NCBI GenBank assembly: GCA_030490835.1
Contig: CM059971.1
Span: 52,624,012-52,688,011 of the forward strand
DNA length: 64,000 nucleotides
Reading direction: 5' to 3'
Source: Annona cherimola
Taxonomy: Eukaryota; Streptophyta; Magnoliopsida; Magnoliales; Annonaceae
Below the pieces are notes generated by a model. The model saw only the letters and a list, made by a program, of their open reading frames with translations. It did not search any database and was not told the DNA's origin. A program made the position numbers and the translations under genes. Shown piece after piece: positions 49,778 through 61,059 of the stretch. How positions within the stretch are numbered: the first letter of the stretch is position 1; each line of letters begins with the position of its first letter.

Positions 49778-50041
49778 ACCCTCAAATGTTCAAAATAAAT
49801 TCCTTTATTTAAAGTACGACCAAGAGAGTTATGAGGGTTAGCTAAAACATTCATTGAGCTTCTACCTTTCCTCTTACAAGCATTCAAGTGTGCACTAAGT
49901 GCTCTACATAGAAGAACTCCATTACTCATTATAAGAGAAGCAACTTCTCATTAATCTCAAGCTTTATAGAGTTCTTCCCTATATTGAAATTTCTTCTACA
50001 CAATCTGTAGTGTTTAGAACTTTCTCTTAACTTATTTTCTT
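49778..50041 (+). mobile_element. Copia 5' LTR, piece 3
   Basis: Aligns with about 53978-54220 of the 3' LTR (CTTACAAGCATTCAAGTGTG, CACTAAGTGCTCTACATAGA). It ends with ATTTTCTT (50034-50041), the duplication of the hAT-like element. Confidence 0.8.
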
Positions 50042-51415
50042 TAGGGGTGCAACTTGGGTCGGGTAGGTCTGGGTAGGGGTCGACCCTATCCTTACCCTAT
50101 TTTAAAAAGCTCCTACCCTACCCTATTTTATGTCGGGTCGGTTCGAGGCATACCCTACCCTATTTTTTTAAGGCCGGGTCGGTTTCGGTTTCGGTTCCAT
50201 ATCGGTTCCATTAAAAATTCTTCAAGCATGCTGCCAAAATCTATTTGCAAGTCTAGAAATTTGAATATCATGACCAAGTATAAACAATTTACCAAATCTG
50301 TTCCAAACATTTGCAAGAAATTCATAAAATAGTTAACGAATGCATGAAACTTTTAACAAGAAATCATTTAGCCATTGCAAATGGATAAAAATCATGAGCA
50401 AGAATACATGTTGCCAAACAAATGCACAGAACAGAGAACAAGAAGTTAAGAACCAAACTTGTACTTGGTTTTCCTTCCCAAATGGATGAATGCCATAGAT
50501 CTATAGGTGTAATTCTCAGCCGTAACTCAATGTGGAATTATGGATGCATGGCAAGCCTTCCGAACTGGAGCCTGGAGGGGTGCGACCGCCGACCGTGCAA
50601 GCCAGGCGAGAGCCGAGCAGACGAAGAAGACGGCTGATGAGAAGACGGAGCAGGCATGGCTGATGAGAAGACGGAGAAGACGGAGCAGGCACGACTGACG
50701 AGAAGACGGAGAAGACGACGATTCTAATTTTCGACGAACTCTGTCTCAAGGTGCGGCTCTACCTGGAGTCTTCTGGATCTGATCTTTTGGTAGCGGAGAA
50801 GGCGAGAAGAAGCATGTGATTGGAAGGGGAAGCCGGGAAGGGCTGCAACTCCAAGCGGCAAGCCTGTTAGCCTGCAAGGCAAGCAGATTCGGGATTGGGA
50901 TTGGTCGCGGCCTCATAAGATTCGCCGATCCAGTGAGCCAATGATGACTAACGAGACGAGAGGAACGCCAACAGGGGTCATCTTCACTCTCCAGTTGCTT
51001 CTCTGGTGTCGAATACGACAATACCACTACCATCTACCTAGTGTCTCCCTTTCTCTGAGACGATTGAGACGATCGGACGGTAGACGCTCACGCTGCCTCT
51101 TCTGATTTATGACAGCCAGCAGGCGCGCGCAGGCATGAGCTGTGAGGACTGAGGTGAGACACGACAGGAGGCAACGCCTGATAGGCGATAGCCTGTTAAC
51201 CTAATAATATATATATTTATTATAATAATATTATACAAAATTCGGATCGTTTCCGGGTACCCATTTCCTAGAACCGACCCTACCCAAATACCCCTCGGAT
51301 ATTTTTTACCCTGAACCGAACCAACCCTACGGGTAAGTATGGTGGAACCGAACCTACCCTATTTAGGGTACCCATCGGGTCGACCCGTGGGTACCTGACC
51401 CAAGTTGCAACCCTA
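50042..51415. mobile_element. hAT-like non-autonomous element, 8-bp duplication ATTTTCTT
   Basis: 1374 bp. Left end TAGGGGTGCAACTTGGGTCG and the reverse complement of the right end (TAGGGTTGCAACTTGGGTCA) are inverted repeats. Flanks ATTTTCTT (50034-50041 and 51416-51423) match exactly, as expected for hAT transposition. Both subtermini are packed with ACCCTA/GGGTACC words. The centre (about 50500-51180) is much richer in GC than the surroundings and carries GAAGACGGAG-type repeats (50620-50720). No transposase frame is recognisable. The GC-rich core may be captured host sequence, which is inference. Confidence 0.9.
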
Positions 51416-51815
51416 ATTTTCTTGTATTCCTACTTAGCTTGGTGTTAGAGACCAAAGCAAAGTAAAGACAAATAGTATATGGTTAGAGTGAGACTCATCA
51501 TTTACTTGTGTTGTGATTATAAAGGCCTCCTAGAGCTATAATCTAGAAGAAAACAAGAACTCTAACTGTATTTCTATTGAAATAGTGGAACCCAAGATAC
51601 AAGAATATGTTATTGAAAGAGTGGAGTAAGGAGGGTTGTCCTGAACTACTATATTATCTTGCATTTGTTCTTTGTGATTTTGTTTGCTCTATTACTCTTT
51701 ATGTTTTCATTCAAGAGGAAAAATCTTACAAGGGGTTAAGTTTTTATTTGTCAAATAAATTTTAAAAGAACCCAATTCACCCCTTTCTCTTAGGTTTCAC
51801 AAGAAATGACCGATA
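51416..51815 (+). mobile_element. Copia 5' LTR, piece 4
   Basis: Begins with the second ATTTTCTT, then aligns with 54232-54635: CTACTTAGCTTGGTGTTAGA, CTAGAGCTATAAT, ATTGAAAGAGTGGAGTA, AACCCAATTCACCCCT. The end near 51799-51815 is approximate. Confidence 0.8.
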
Positions 51816-53134
51816 GATTGAACTCATTTTTGATGCTAAATTCACTGTTTTTGTATGATTCAAGCTTTGAAATTGCACGTACTTTCCTGGTTTGCACAAA
51901 TCAATCAATTAGTGAGTGTTTTGTGCTAAATAAAGTTAAATTAATCAAAATATGATTCAACGTATCTTAAACACTCAAATTCTTCTTTGATTAATATTCA
52001 AAATACGTAATATAAAATTGAATTAACAGTAAGTAGAAGATCCTCATTTTCAGTTACTTCTAATATGCTAAGCTATCTCATGTACACTGCTTAGACAACT
52101 AAGGGAGTTTTTTTTATGAACTCAATTAGCAAATCAAGAGTAATCTATGTTTTGATGATTAATAATCTAATTTTGAGTATTAAAGGATAATAATACATTT
52201 ATCGTAATGATTTCAAGTTGGAATGTATGATGAACCCCAAGAAGAAGAGCATGTTGGAGAAGCTCCAGTTGAGGGGGAGTTCCATGCCCCTCCTGCATCA
52301 CCTAGACTTGCATCTCCCGTGTCTCATGCCTCCCATTCACTTCAAACCTCTCATGCTCACCCTAGACATACCTAAGCCTCACCCTTTGATATTTCTAAAA
52401 TCTGCACACTATCCATGGCTTAGAGTTCACTCAGGAATTGGGAACCCTACATTATTCTATGACCCAATGCATGAGAAAAAGACATCTCTTGAAATTGAGA
52501 TAACTAGAATCAAATATCACCTTGCATTGGGAAGTAGGTGTAGTCAACCCATTCCTAGTCTATCAGATTCTGATCCTTATTGGGAAGAATCCATCCTTAC
52601 AAGGCCTACTGTCCAAGATAAATCCAATCCTATGTTCATCCCATAGATTCGGTATCCATTTATGACTCTGCATCTTCCCTTCCAGCTATTCCCTAGTCCA
52701 AGAGTCCAATCTGATCTCATCTTTCTTATTTCACAAATCCCAGATGGCACTCAAACTTCCTTTTTTTTCCTTTTGATGTTTAGCAAAAAGGGGGAGAGAG
52801 GGAGAATTTTTGAAAGATTATATATCGGTTGGGTAGTTTGTACTTAGGACATTTTTTGGCTTTTTGATGGAATTTTTGAGACTTGAAATGAAATTGTGAA
52901 ATTATAATAAAAAAATGAATGAAACCAAGTGCTTTATCTTTTGTTATGCAATACATGCTTGTTAGCCATGAATTGTATTCACTTGGAGTTTGGTGTGTTT
53001 GAAACAATGTTAAAGTGTCATATGGAATTGTTAAACTGATTTGTCTATTGCATTCTATGTCAAGTTATAAGTTTTAAACAAAAAGAGAAAGATTAATCTC
53101 ATACTTCGTTTTGTCAATCATCAAAAGGGGAGAT
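51816..53134 (+). pseudogene. Short Copia interior without gag-pol
   Basis: A LTR-start-like TATGAACTCAATTAGCAAAT at 52114 is followed by a degraded coding-like stretch (52200-52650) and an AAAAAGGGGGAGAG tract near 52786. The final CATCAAAAGGGGAGATTG precedes the 3' LTR. The 142-codon frame at 52218-52646 matches no family I know. In a shifted frame the text reads DEPQEEEHVGEAPVEGEF, reminiscent of the low-complexity 3' regions of SIRE elements. No RT or integrase. Confidence 0.5.
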
Positions 53135-54635
53135 TGTTGAAACTCAACCAACAAATCAAGACCAAGTTGCATAGCCAAGTTGATTCAGGTAATCAACTTA
53201 GGTCAAGTCTACAATGAATTCAACCTTTGGATGCAACTTAGGATGAAAGAGCTCAAGGTTTGAAACTTAGACAGGTTAAGTTGGTAACCCAGGTCGACTC
53301 AGACTATGACTTGGATAAAGTCAATAGTCAAGTTTACTCTGGGGTTACATGTTCTAACGAGTTGATTTGAAACAGAAGTTGCATCCCAAGTTCACTCTAC
53401 CTTGCGACTTGACCAAAGTTGAAGACCAAGTCGACCCCAATCTTCGACTTAAGTTTTTGAAGCCCTGAAGTAGAATTTCAACACTATGTACCAAAAATGA
53501 AGTCGCACACCCGGTCAACTCCGCTTGCAACTTGGATGAATTTTAAGGTCAAGTCGACTCAACTGAAGGACTTGGAGTATCAAATCCAATAGAACATATT
53601 TATGAAAGTTCAAGAATTCAAAGGCTAGTGAGGTTGCATATCCAAGTCAACTTTATTAGTGACTTAGGTCAAGTTCCAGTTTCAAGTCGACTCAAGAGTT
53701 GCATTTTTCTACTGATTGGCTCAGCTGCATATGAAGTTTATCACGAAGTCGATTCCACTTGTGACTTGGGTTAAGTCAGTAACCAAGTCAACCCAAGTCG
53801 AAACTTGAAGAGCATGGAATCTAAAGGAAAGCTCAGAAGAAGGAAACGATAGTTACACCCTGAGTCGACTCTAATCTGTGACTTAGGTGAAGTTGCATCC
53901 GAAGTCAACTCCAGCTACGACTTGCACTATAATGGTCAGAAAAATTCAAACATTCAAGCATTTGATGTGCACCACCTACTCCTAACAATCAAAGCAACTC
54001 CACATCTTTATAAGACACAACAAGAAGAGTTAAAAGGGTTAGATAGAGCATTCAATAAACTTCCATATTTCTTCTTACAAGTATTCAGGTGTGCATTAAG
54101 TGCTCTACAAAGAGGAACTCTCATTTCTACTGCAAGTGCTAAAACTTCTTACTCTTCTCAAGCATTCAAGAGTTCTCTCCCGTGCTGAATCTTCTTTGCA
54201 CAATCTATAACATGCAGATTTAATTTTTTGAATATCTTTGTTGTATTGCTACTTAGCTTGGTCTTGGAGACCAAGGCCAAGTAAAAGACTAGTTGTTTAC
54301 GGTTGGAGTTGAGTTCCCTATCTACTTGTGTCATTGTTAAAAAGGCTTTCTAGAGCTATAATTTAAAAGAGAGCAAGGACTCTAGTTTTATCAGTGTTAA
54401 AATAGTGGAACTCAAGATACAATGATAAGTTCTTGAAAGAGTGGAGTAGGGAGGATTGTTCCGATTCACTAGAATTGCTTGTATCTTCTTTGTGTGATTT
54501 AACTTGCTCTATTTACTCTCCTTTCATTCAAGAGGAGTAAACCCATAAGGAGTTAAAGTTTTAAACTCTCAAAGAAATTTAAAGAACCCAATTCACCCCT
54601 CCCCTCTTGGGTTTTGCCATAAACTCGGGACCAAT
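53135..54635 (+). mobile_element. Copia 3' LTR
   Basis: Starts TGTTGAAACTC after the polypurine tract (53122-53133) and ends near CTCTTGGGTTTTGCCA (54604-54619) or slightly later. It is the unbroken counterpart of the interrupted 5' LTR, although its beginning lacks part of the segment seen at 24030-24150. It has dense repeats of CCAAGTCGACT / GACTTGGGT words. The frame at 53922-54188 is chance. Confidence 0.8.
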
Positions 54636-55771
54636 AGTTGTTTTCTTCATTCAATAGTTATTTGAATTTTGTGTAGGTTAACTCATATGCAGCAAATATT
54701 CTTAGACTTTAGGGTTTTGTAAGCATGAACATTAATGGGTTTAGAATGGGAATTTTGAAATTGTAGAAAAACCCATCCAAGAACCATATTTTGTTTGATA
54801 ATTAAGGTATGAATATATAAATGGAAATTGTAAATTCTAGATTAATTATTGTTTCCAAGAAACACAATTTGTGTGGTAGCCATGGTTGTTGCAAGCTTTA
54901 AGAGACAAAGCGTTTCGGAACATTTTGCATAAAACCTTGTTTTGGCCTCAATTTCGATTTCGGGTCGTCCCGTTTCGTGTTGGTAGGTATTAGAAAATAA
55001 ATGCTTAATTATTTCACCTCCATAAATTTTAAAGCATTTAATTTCTTTAATCGAGTCTGAAAAGTATATCAAAAAAATATTTTGTATTGTGTTCCACACT
55101 ATGATTTTACATCTCTAATGAAAAAACTCTTGATTAAAAGAATTGAACATCATAGTCCATAAAAAATGATGATTTCATTAATCTAATGATAAAATGTGTA
55201 GGTCTTTCTACGACTTTATAAATGTACAAAAAATTACGTCTAACAAAAATACAAGTATGAATGAGTGCACTTTGTCGTGACTCGAAAATGGATGGTATAT
55301 GATGCCACGCACCATGACTTAAAATGGGTTGCATATCGACCATGTGACATGACTAACAAAAATACATGTAGATCACTTCACCACACGCCATGACCTAAAA
55401 AGGGTGAGCACACTACGTCACGTGCAGTAGCTTGAGAAAGGAGAGAGTACATGACGTCGTGCACCATGACTCAAATATGAGTTTACGCTTGACCCATTGA
55501 CTAGTGATGTCTTAGTTTAGGACTAGTTAGGGGCCCGTCGGCTACACTAGAGATCCTACACAATAAGCTGAGTGCGCTCTCAACTTCTGGATTTACACAG
55601 CAGACCAACACCTTTCACATTCAGCTTAATAAGTCAGCGTGTCCTGCTTTTAGTCTTTGGATTTATGCCAACGTGTTCGGCATACAACCTCTGGATTGAA
55701 AATTAGGTGGTTTTACTAATAATTAGGTTTAACTAGATTTTGAAAATATGTTTGGGTCAATTTAAACCAAC
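54636..55771. other. Intergenic, no gene seen; short repeats
   Basis: Between 55270 and 55480 the motif (A/G)CACCATGACT, with variants such as ACGCCATGACC, recurs three to four times at 60-110 base spacing with CACG(T/C) words around it. No frame carries a known motif. Confidence 0.5.
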
Positions 55772-55774
55772 TAA

Positions 55775-56065
55775 GGGTGTGTTTGGTTACACACAAAACA
55801 TGTCAATGAAAACTTTTTAGTCAGAAACTGTTCACTCCCCATAACTACCTTATTTTTTAATTATTTTTTCACATTTCCTATATAAACAACCCTACTTTTC
55901 AATTATTTCCACACAAATACCCATACAACTATCCTATCTATTTTAACTTTATTCTCTTTACACCTCATTATTACCCTTATTATATAACATCATTTTCTAT
56001 CAACTTGACAACTTCTACTCTGAAAAGTTTTCATCGAAAAGTTTTACCTCTAACCAAACACACCC
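55775..56065. mobile_element. Tourist-like MITE, TAA duplication
   Basis: 291 bp, ends GGGTGTGTTTGGTTA and TAACCAAACACACCC, flanked by TAA at 55772-55774 and 56066-56068. The 3-bp duplication suggests PIF/Harbinger mobilisation. The interior is AT-rich and non-coding. Confidence 0.85.
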
Positions 56066-56072
56066 TAAAGAG

Positions 56073-56400
56073 GTTTGGGCTCAACTGGGCTTGTTGAAAA
56101 GAGTTTAGGCCTAACTAGGCTTGACTCAACAAATTTGGGCCCGAGAGGGCTTATTGAAGGGTTTTGGTTCAAATGGGCTTGTTGAAGGTTTTGGGGCCTA
56201 AGTGAGCTTGTTTAAAGGAGGCCTATTGAAGGGTTTTGGACCCAACTGGGCCTATTGAAGGGTTTTAGGCCCACTTGGGCTTGCTGAAAAATTCTGGACC
56301 CACTCAGGACTGTTGAAGGATTTCAGCCCAATTGGGCTTGTTGATAGGTGTTTGGGCCCAAGTGGACTTGTTTTGAAAGTTATGAGTCCAAATGGGTTCA
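56073..56400 (+). repeat. ~28-bp minisatellite (GGGCCCAAxTGGGCTTGTTGAAGG)
   Basis: About eleven degenerate units of 27-31 bases with the core (T)TTGGGCCCAACTGGGCTT then GTTGAAGGG. One unit is longer (~45 bases) through an internal duplication. The array begins right after the MITE's TAA. No protein is encoded across it, since stops occur in all frames. Confidence 0.85.
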
Positions 56401-56884
56401 AAGCTACACAGCAGGGCCCAAGTGAAATTACAGGTCCAAATATGGGGTATTAGGCCCGATGGAGAGGTACATATAGAAATTACCCTCTTGGCTTTTAGGC
56501 GTGAGCTGTGTAGAATATACACGTGTACAAATCGCAATGGATCTATAAATTTTCAATCCTAGCTTAGAAAGAGAGTTTTCATAGCTTTCGATGCAAAGTG
56601 TCTTCCCCTTCTATTTGAATTTACATGTCCATAGGTCGCTACCACCTATTAGGTCTCGTCGATCACGCGTAATCCCCAAGTGAGGGCAAAGTGCCAGCAA
56701 TAAGTCCACTATAAAAAACCTCTTGTTATAGTAAAGATATGATCTATTACGATTTGATTGCTCAAATTATGAAAACCAAGTGGGGTTTGACGATTCCGAT
56801 CCAACAGGACAACAAGATGACATAATGGCTTTATTTGGACACCAAGGTTTGGGTTAAGTAAAAACAAAAAATGATTTTTTTTAT
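56401..56884. other. Intergenic, no gene seen
   Basis: Ordinary AT-rich sequence. The minus-strand frame 56304-56537 is generated by the minisatellite and is not a gene. Confidence 0.45.
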
Positions 56885-57290
56885 TTACATAAGAGAAAAA
56901 TACTTAACCCCGTATATAAATTCAACCCACCACCTGAGGAGTATCTGCTTGGGAAAAAGTAATTTAAAAAAGTAATTTTTCAAAAATAGAAGAAAAATAC
57001 TTAATCCTGTGATCAATTCAACCCACCACTTGGGGAGTATCTACTTGAGGAAAGTAATTTAAAAAAATAATTTTTAAAAATAGGAAGAAAATACTTAATC
57101 TCGTGTATTAATTCAACCTACTACCTAAGGAGTATCTATTTGAGGAAAAGTAATTTTAGAAAATGATTTTTAAAAATAGGAGAAAAATACTTAACCTTGT
57201 GTATCAATTCAATCCACTACCTAGGGGTATATACTTGGAGAAAAATATTTTTTTAAAAAAGGAGGAAATTTTTTTTCTACCCTCTTTTTT
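56885..57290. repeat. Four-copy ~96-bp tandem repeat
   Basis: The unit AGAAAAATACTTAACC, CGTGTATCAATTCAACCCAC, CACCTGAGGAGTATCTACTT, GAGGAAAAGTAATTTTAAAA recurs with TACTTAA starting at 56901, 56998, 57092 and 57188. Spacing is 97, 94 and 96. Non-coding. Confidence 0.9.
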
Positions 57291-57659
57291 TCTTCAAGCT
57301 AAAAGGATAGGAAAGATTTTTTTTGAAATGAGAAACTCAAAAAAAAAATTTCAAGAGAGCTAAAAGAGACTTTTAGAGGAACGAACCTTTGAAAGCTTGG
57401 TTGAGTATTGCTAAGAGAGCTTGTTTCGGGAGTTGTGTCGATATGCATGCCTACACCTCTATTTATAGGCTCGACAGTGCAGTTCCGCATGTGTATGTTA
57501 TTTGGTGTTTAGCTAATTTCATCCCGCAGAATTGAGTTATGTAGCAAATATAGCGCAAAACCTCGGCGGCAAAACTCGGGCTGCAAGTTACTGCCTCACG
57601 GAACTTAGAGGTGAAAAAGACTGGTCGTGCGCCGTGATACCATGACCAATTGAAGACCA
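57291..57659. other. Intergenic, no gene seen
   Basis: A/T-rich runs then a mixed segment. Short frames in both directions lack motifs. Confidence 0.4.
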
Positions 57660-60600
57660 TACATGTAAACTAGGCATTTAATTTTGATTAATTGTATTAT
57701 TCAATTGAATGATTGAGATTAAAGTAATTGATTAAGTAAGGTGATTAAATTAATTACTATAGTTCAATATGGGTTACTGTATACAAAGAGACTAAACTAG
57801 GTGTAGGAAATGAGGATGTGTTATGATCAATTATTTCATATATTATGATTTAATTGATGATAATTGTGATGATAATTATGGGATTGATGTGATTAATGTT
57901 AGAAAATTCATAACTTGACATCTTTAAGGCGAATTGGTGTGAAACTTGAAGGGTAAGCACATGATGATGTGCTCTACCTTATGAATGGAATGGATTATGT
58001 TAATTATGATTTGATTAGGGTGTTAGTGAATTAATTTCATCCAAATTCAAGAGACAATTTCAAATGACCATAACTTACACTAGAAAGGTCCTTTTGATAT
58101 GAAAATTTTTATGGGTGGTTAAAATGTGATGGCCAATCATATGGATGGATGTGATTAAGCTGGCTATCATGGAAAATGCTTAATCACATAAGGACAAAAT
58201 CAGTTGACTTTTGTCTTCAAAAAATAACATTTCATTAATGAAAAGTTAAGGGGTTTAATGCTTGGAAATGAGGTGGAATTTTGGAGCATTTTTGCAAATC
58301 CAAAAATTCAGAAATTGTGGATAAAAGGTGCAGCAAGATCATAGGTGTTTAATGGCTGGATTTTAGGCAGTTTGTGTAGCCACAAAATGACAAAATGGGG
58401 TGGCAATAGGGGACATGCTCAAGGGGTTGTCTGGGCAGAAATTTTGGGATAAAAAATTCTATAAAAATACAAAATAAGAGGATAAATACGAGTATTATTT
58501 AACCTCAAAATGAGGTGGAAAAGGAAGGGTGAAAACAGCATATATAAAGGAGAGAGCGAGAGAGAGAGAGAGGGCTGTTGGACATTTTCTCAAAGCAGAC
58601 AGCTTTGTGAGAAAAAAACTAAGTCCAGCAATAATGGATGTCCCAAGAAAGGGAAAAAGAGAGGAAAAAGGGAATAAAAAGAGGAGAAAAAGGAAGAAAC
58701 CTAGTTTGACAAGTGGAAGCAAAACTACATAAGTTTAAGTAGGTATACAACCAAGTTTGGTTTATTAATTTCTAAGTTTTCTAGCTCAATTCATGGGTCA
58801 TAAATTGATTCATTTATGAACTCTAAATGATGATTTATGAAGCCCTTAATATGGTTACTAAATGTTAAATGAACGAGAGAATTCAATTCAAGTTTTCAAG
58901 AATGCTATATATGGTTTTAGGGTTGATTATCCTAAGTATACCATGCTGAACTTTTTGTAATTTCTCAATTAAAGTTGTCGTTTTGAGCATATGATATGTG
59001 TGGATTATGTTAAATGTTTCCATGATTAATATATGTTGAACTAAGCATGTTAATGAACCTTAGAAGAGTGAAACATGAACTTGACAATTTGATGAAAATT
59101 CTACCCATTTTAGGTAGAATTGGCGCCTGATTTAAATAACCTAAGATGTGGGTTATTTGGAGGGTAAAATACCCTAAATATAAGGTGGTATGGACGTCCA
59201 ACATGACCTGAAAACAATATTCAAAATTCTATTTTACTTAGACATGTGACGTGGAAGTCTAAAGGTGTAAAAGTATGGAAGGAAAGTTGCTGTTTTGGGC
59301 AACTTGATTTATGAATTTTAATTTCATGATAATATCCTAAATATGGACCAAAAATGGGACGTCCAAAGGCTGAAAAAAATGAAAAAAAATCTGTTTATGG
59401 GATACATATTCATATGGACGTCCAACGTGGAAAAGTATGATGGAAAAGTTGCTGTTTTGAAATACGTAATTAAGGAGTTCTAATTTTATGAAACATACTC
59501 TAAATTATGTGTTAATTAAGTGTCTAAATTAGGCAAAAATCGAAGGCAAGATGCTGTTTTGAATAAAATTGAATAACACATAATATATGTGTAACTAAGA
59601 GGGTACGCATGAAGGGTTAAGTAAATTGATATGTGAATTAGTAAATTGACACCCAACTTGAAAAACAAGTGGGTTAAGTAAATTGATGGAAATCATATAG
59701 GTTGAAAAACTATATGATGTGCAAGCATATGAAATTATGTTTATGAATGCAATATCATTCTTATGTGTTTAGGCAAAGGCAAAGAAAAAGTGGACGAAGG
59801 AAACTAAAGTGAATTCAGGTAAGTAAACAAATTTTTAAAACTTGTTTTCTCAAATATTGACAATATGTTGCAAATTGTTATTTAAATGCTTTAAATTATC
59901 TTGCCAATGGATGTTTAAATGCTTTTGGATTATTTAAGGATGACCATCCCTATAACTTTTGCAAATGATCATGAACACTGCTTTTTTAAATGATATTGAG
60001 AAATTATAGCTCAAATGCTTATTCATGAAAATCATGCTAGCATGTCTATGTTTATGTTTATGTCTAAGTCTATGTTCATGGTACACAAGGTACTAGGTCC
60101 ACCTTAGAGGTGTTAACGGACTGATTGTCCCCCTCTAGTGTGATATTGCATTTTTCATAATATACCCACGAGTGGGTATGATGTTGGTTTCAAAGATGTT
60201 TATTTAAAAGAAAACCTTGCCTGAAAATGAATTTCCTGAAAACTATGCAGCTTGCTTACTGAGTTTATACTCAAGATTTGTTTTCCAAACCCTAAGACAG
60301 GTGCAAGGACGGCTACCAAGGAGGAGCTCAGGTTTAAATGAAGAATTATAATTCATGTACTTCTATGTATGCATGAGAAATGTATTAGGGAATGAATGTA
60401 TGCAAATTTGTTGCTATTTATGAAATTTACACTGTTGATGTGTGATATGGATTTGGTGTATGTTGGATTGTTGAAGAAAATGTTGACGGATGATAAGTGT
60501 TCACCTTAACATGATATGAATGCTACAGAATTTTATGTTATATGATGGAACATGATGTGTGGGGATTTAATGTTGAATATGTATATCAAGGTTTGATGAG

Positions 60601-61059
60601 TGCCAATGAGGGCAAAATTGTGCAAAAATAACTAAGGGTGTGTTTGGCAATTGATAGAAAATGTCAAGTTAAAACTTTTCAATCACCACAACTATCATAT
60701 TTTTTAATCATTTTTTCACATTTTTCTATACAACTACCCTACTTCTCAATCATTTATACACAACTATCTACATAACTAACCTATCTATTTTAATTTTATC
60801 CTCTTTACCACTCATCATTACCCCTATCATATCACATCATTTGATAACTTTTACTCTCCAAAACTTTTCATCAAAAGTTTTATTCATTACCAAACACACC
60901 CTAAGTGTCATGCGATAAATTCTCATGGAATGAATTATTAATCCATATATGCGTAAGATCCCGCCGTGTGATAGGACAACAATCCTGTTCATGTTTATTA
61001 ATCAATAAAACCATCCTAAAGTAAGGCTCATGATGTGACGCTCAGGTTGGGGCACTACA
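57660..61059 (+). mobile_element. Solo LTR related to the outer Gypsy element (plus strand)
   Basis: The reverse complement of the 24206-28347 LTR matches here in order. AAAATTCATAACTTGAC lies near 57903, and TTTCCAAA...AGACAGGTG near 60283-60303. AGGTCCACCTTAGAGGTGTT..GACTGATTGTCCCCCT lies near 60094-60134. CGCCGTGTGATAGG and GATGTGACGCTCAGGTTGGG occur at the end, which is GGCACTACA at 61059. The left limit is uncertain and no target duplication was proved. No interior is present. A MITE (60636-60901) sits within it. It lacks the GC island of the other LTRs. Confidence 0.75.
60636..60901. mobile_element. Tourist-like MITE, second copy, TAA duplication
   Basis: 266 bp with ends GGGTGTGTTTGGCAA and TTACCAAACACACCC, flanked by TAA at 60633-60635 and 60902-60904. 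The interior aligns with the copy at 55775. It is inserted in the solo LTR. Confidence 0.85.

Larger units (their letters stand above)
23999..54635 (+). mobile_element. SIRE-like Copia element, host of the nested stack
   Basis: The start TGTTGTGAACTC (23999) and the 3' LTR start at 53135, preceded by the purine tract AAAAGGGGAGA, are as in SIRE/Maximus-type Copia elements. The far end AACCCAATTCACCCCTCCCC is typical of the same group. The 5' LTR survives in four pieces (23999-24205, 47325-48251, 49778-50041, 51424-51799+) separated by a Gypsy element, a solo LTR and a hAT-like element. The interior is only about 1.3 kb and lacks gag-pol. I found no matching target duplication at 23994-23998 and after 54635, so the outer limits are approximate. 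Confidence 0.75.

Noticed and set aside
52218..52646. 142-codon frame as a host gene
   Set aside because: It lies inside the Copia interior between two LTRs, and another frame reads equally like coding sequence. It is best seen as an element remnant.
23994..54640. Target duplication of the Copia element
   Set aside because: GGTTA before 23999 does not recur after the 3' LTR near 54619-54640, so the outer limits remain unproved.
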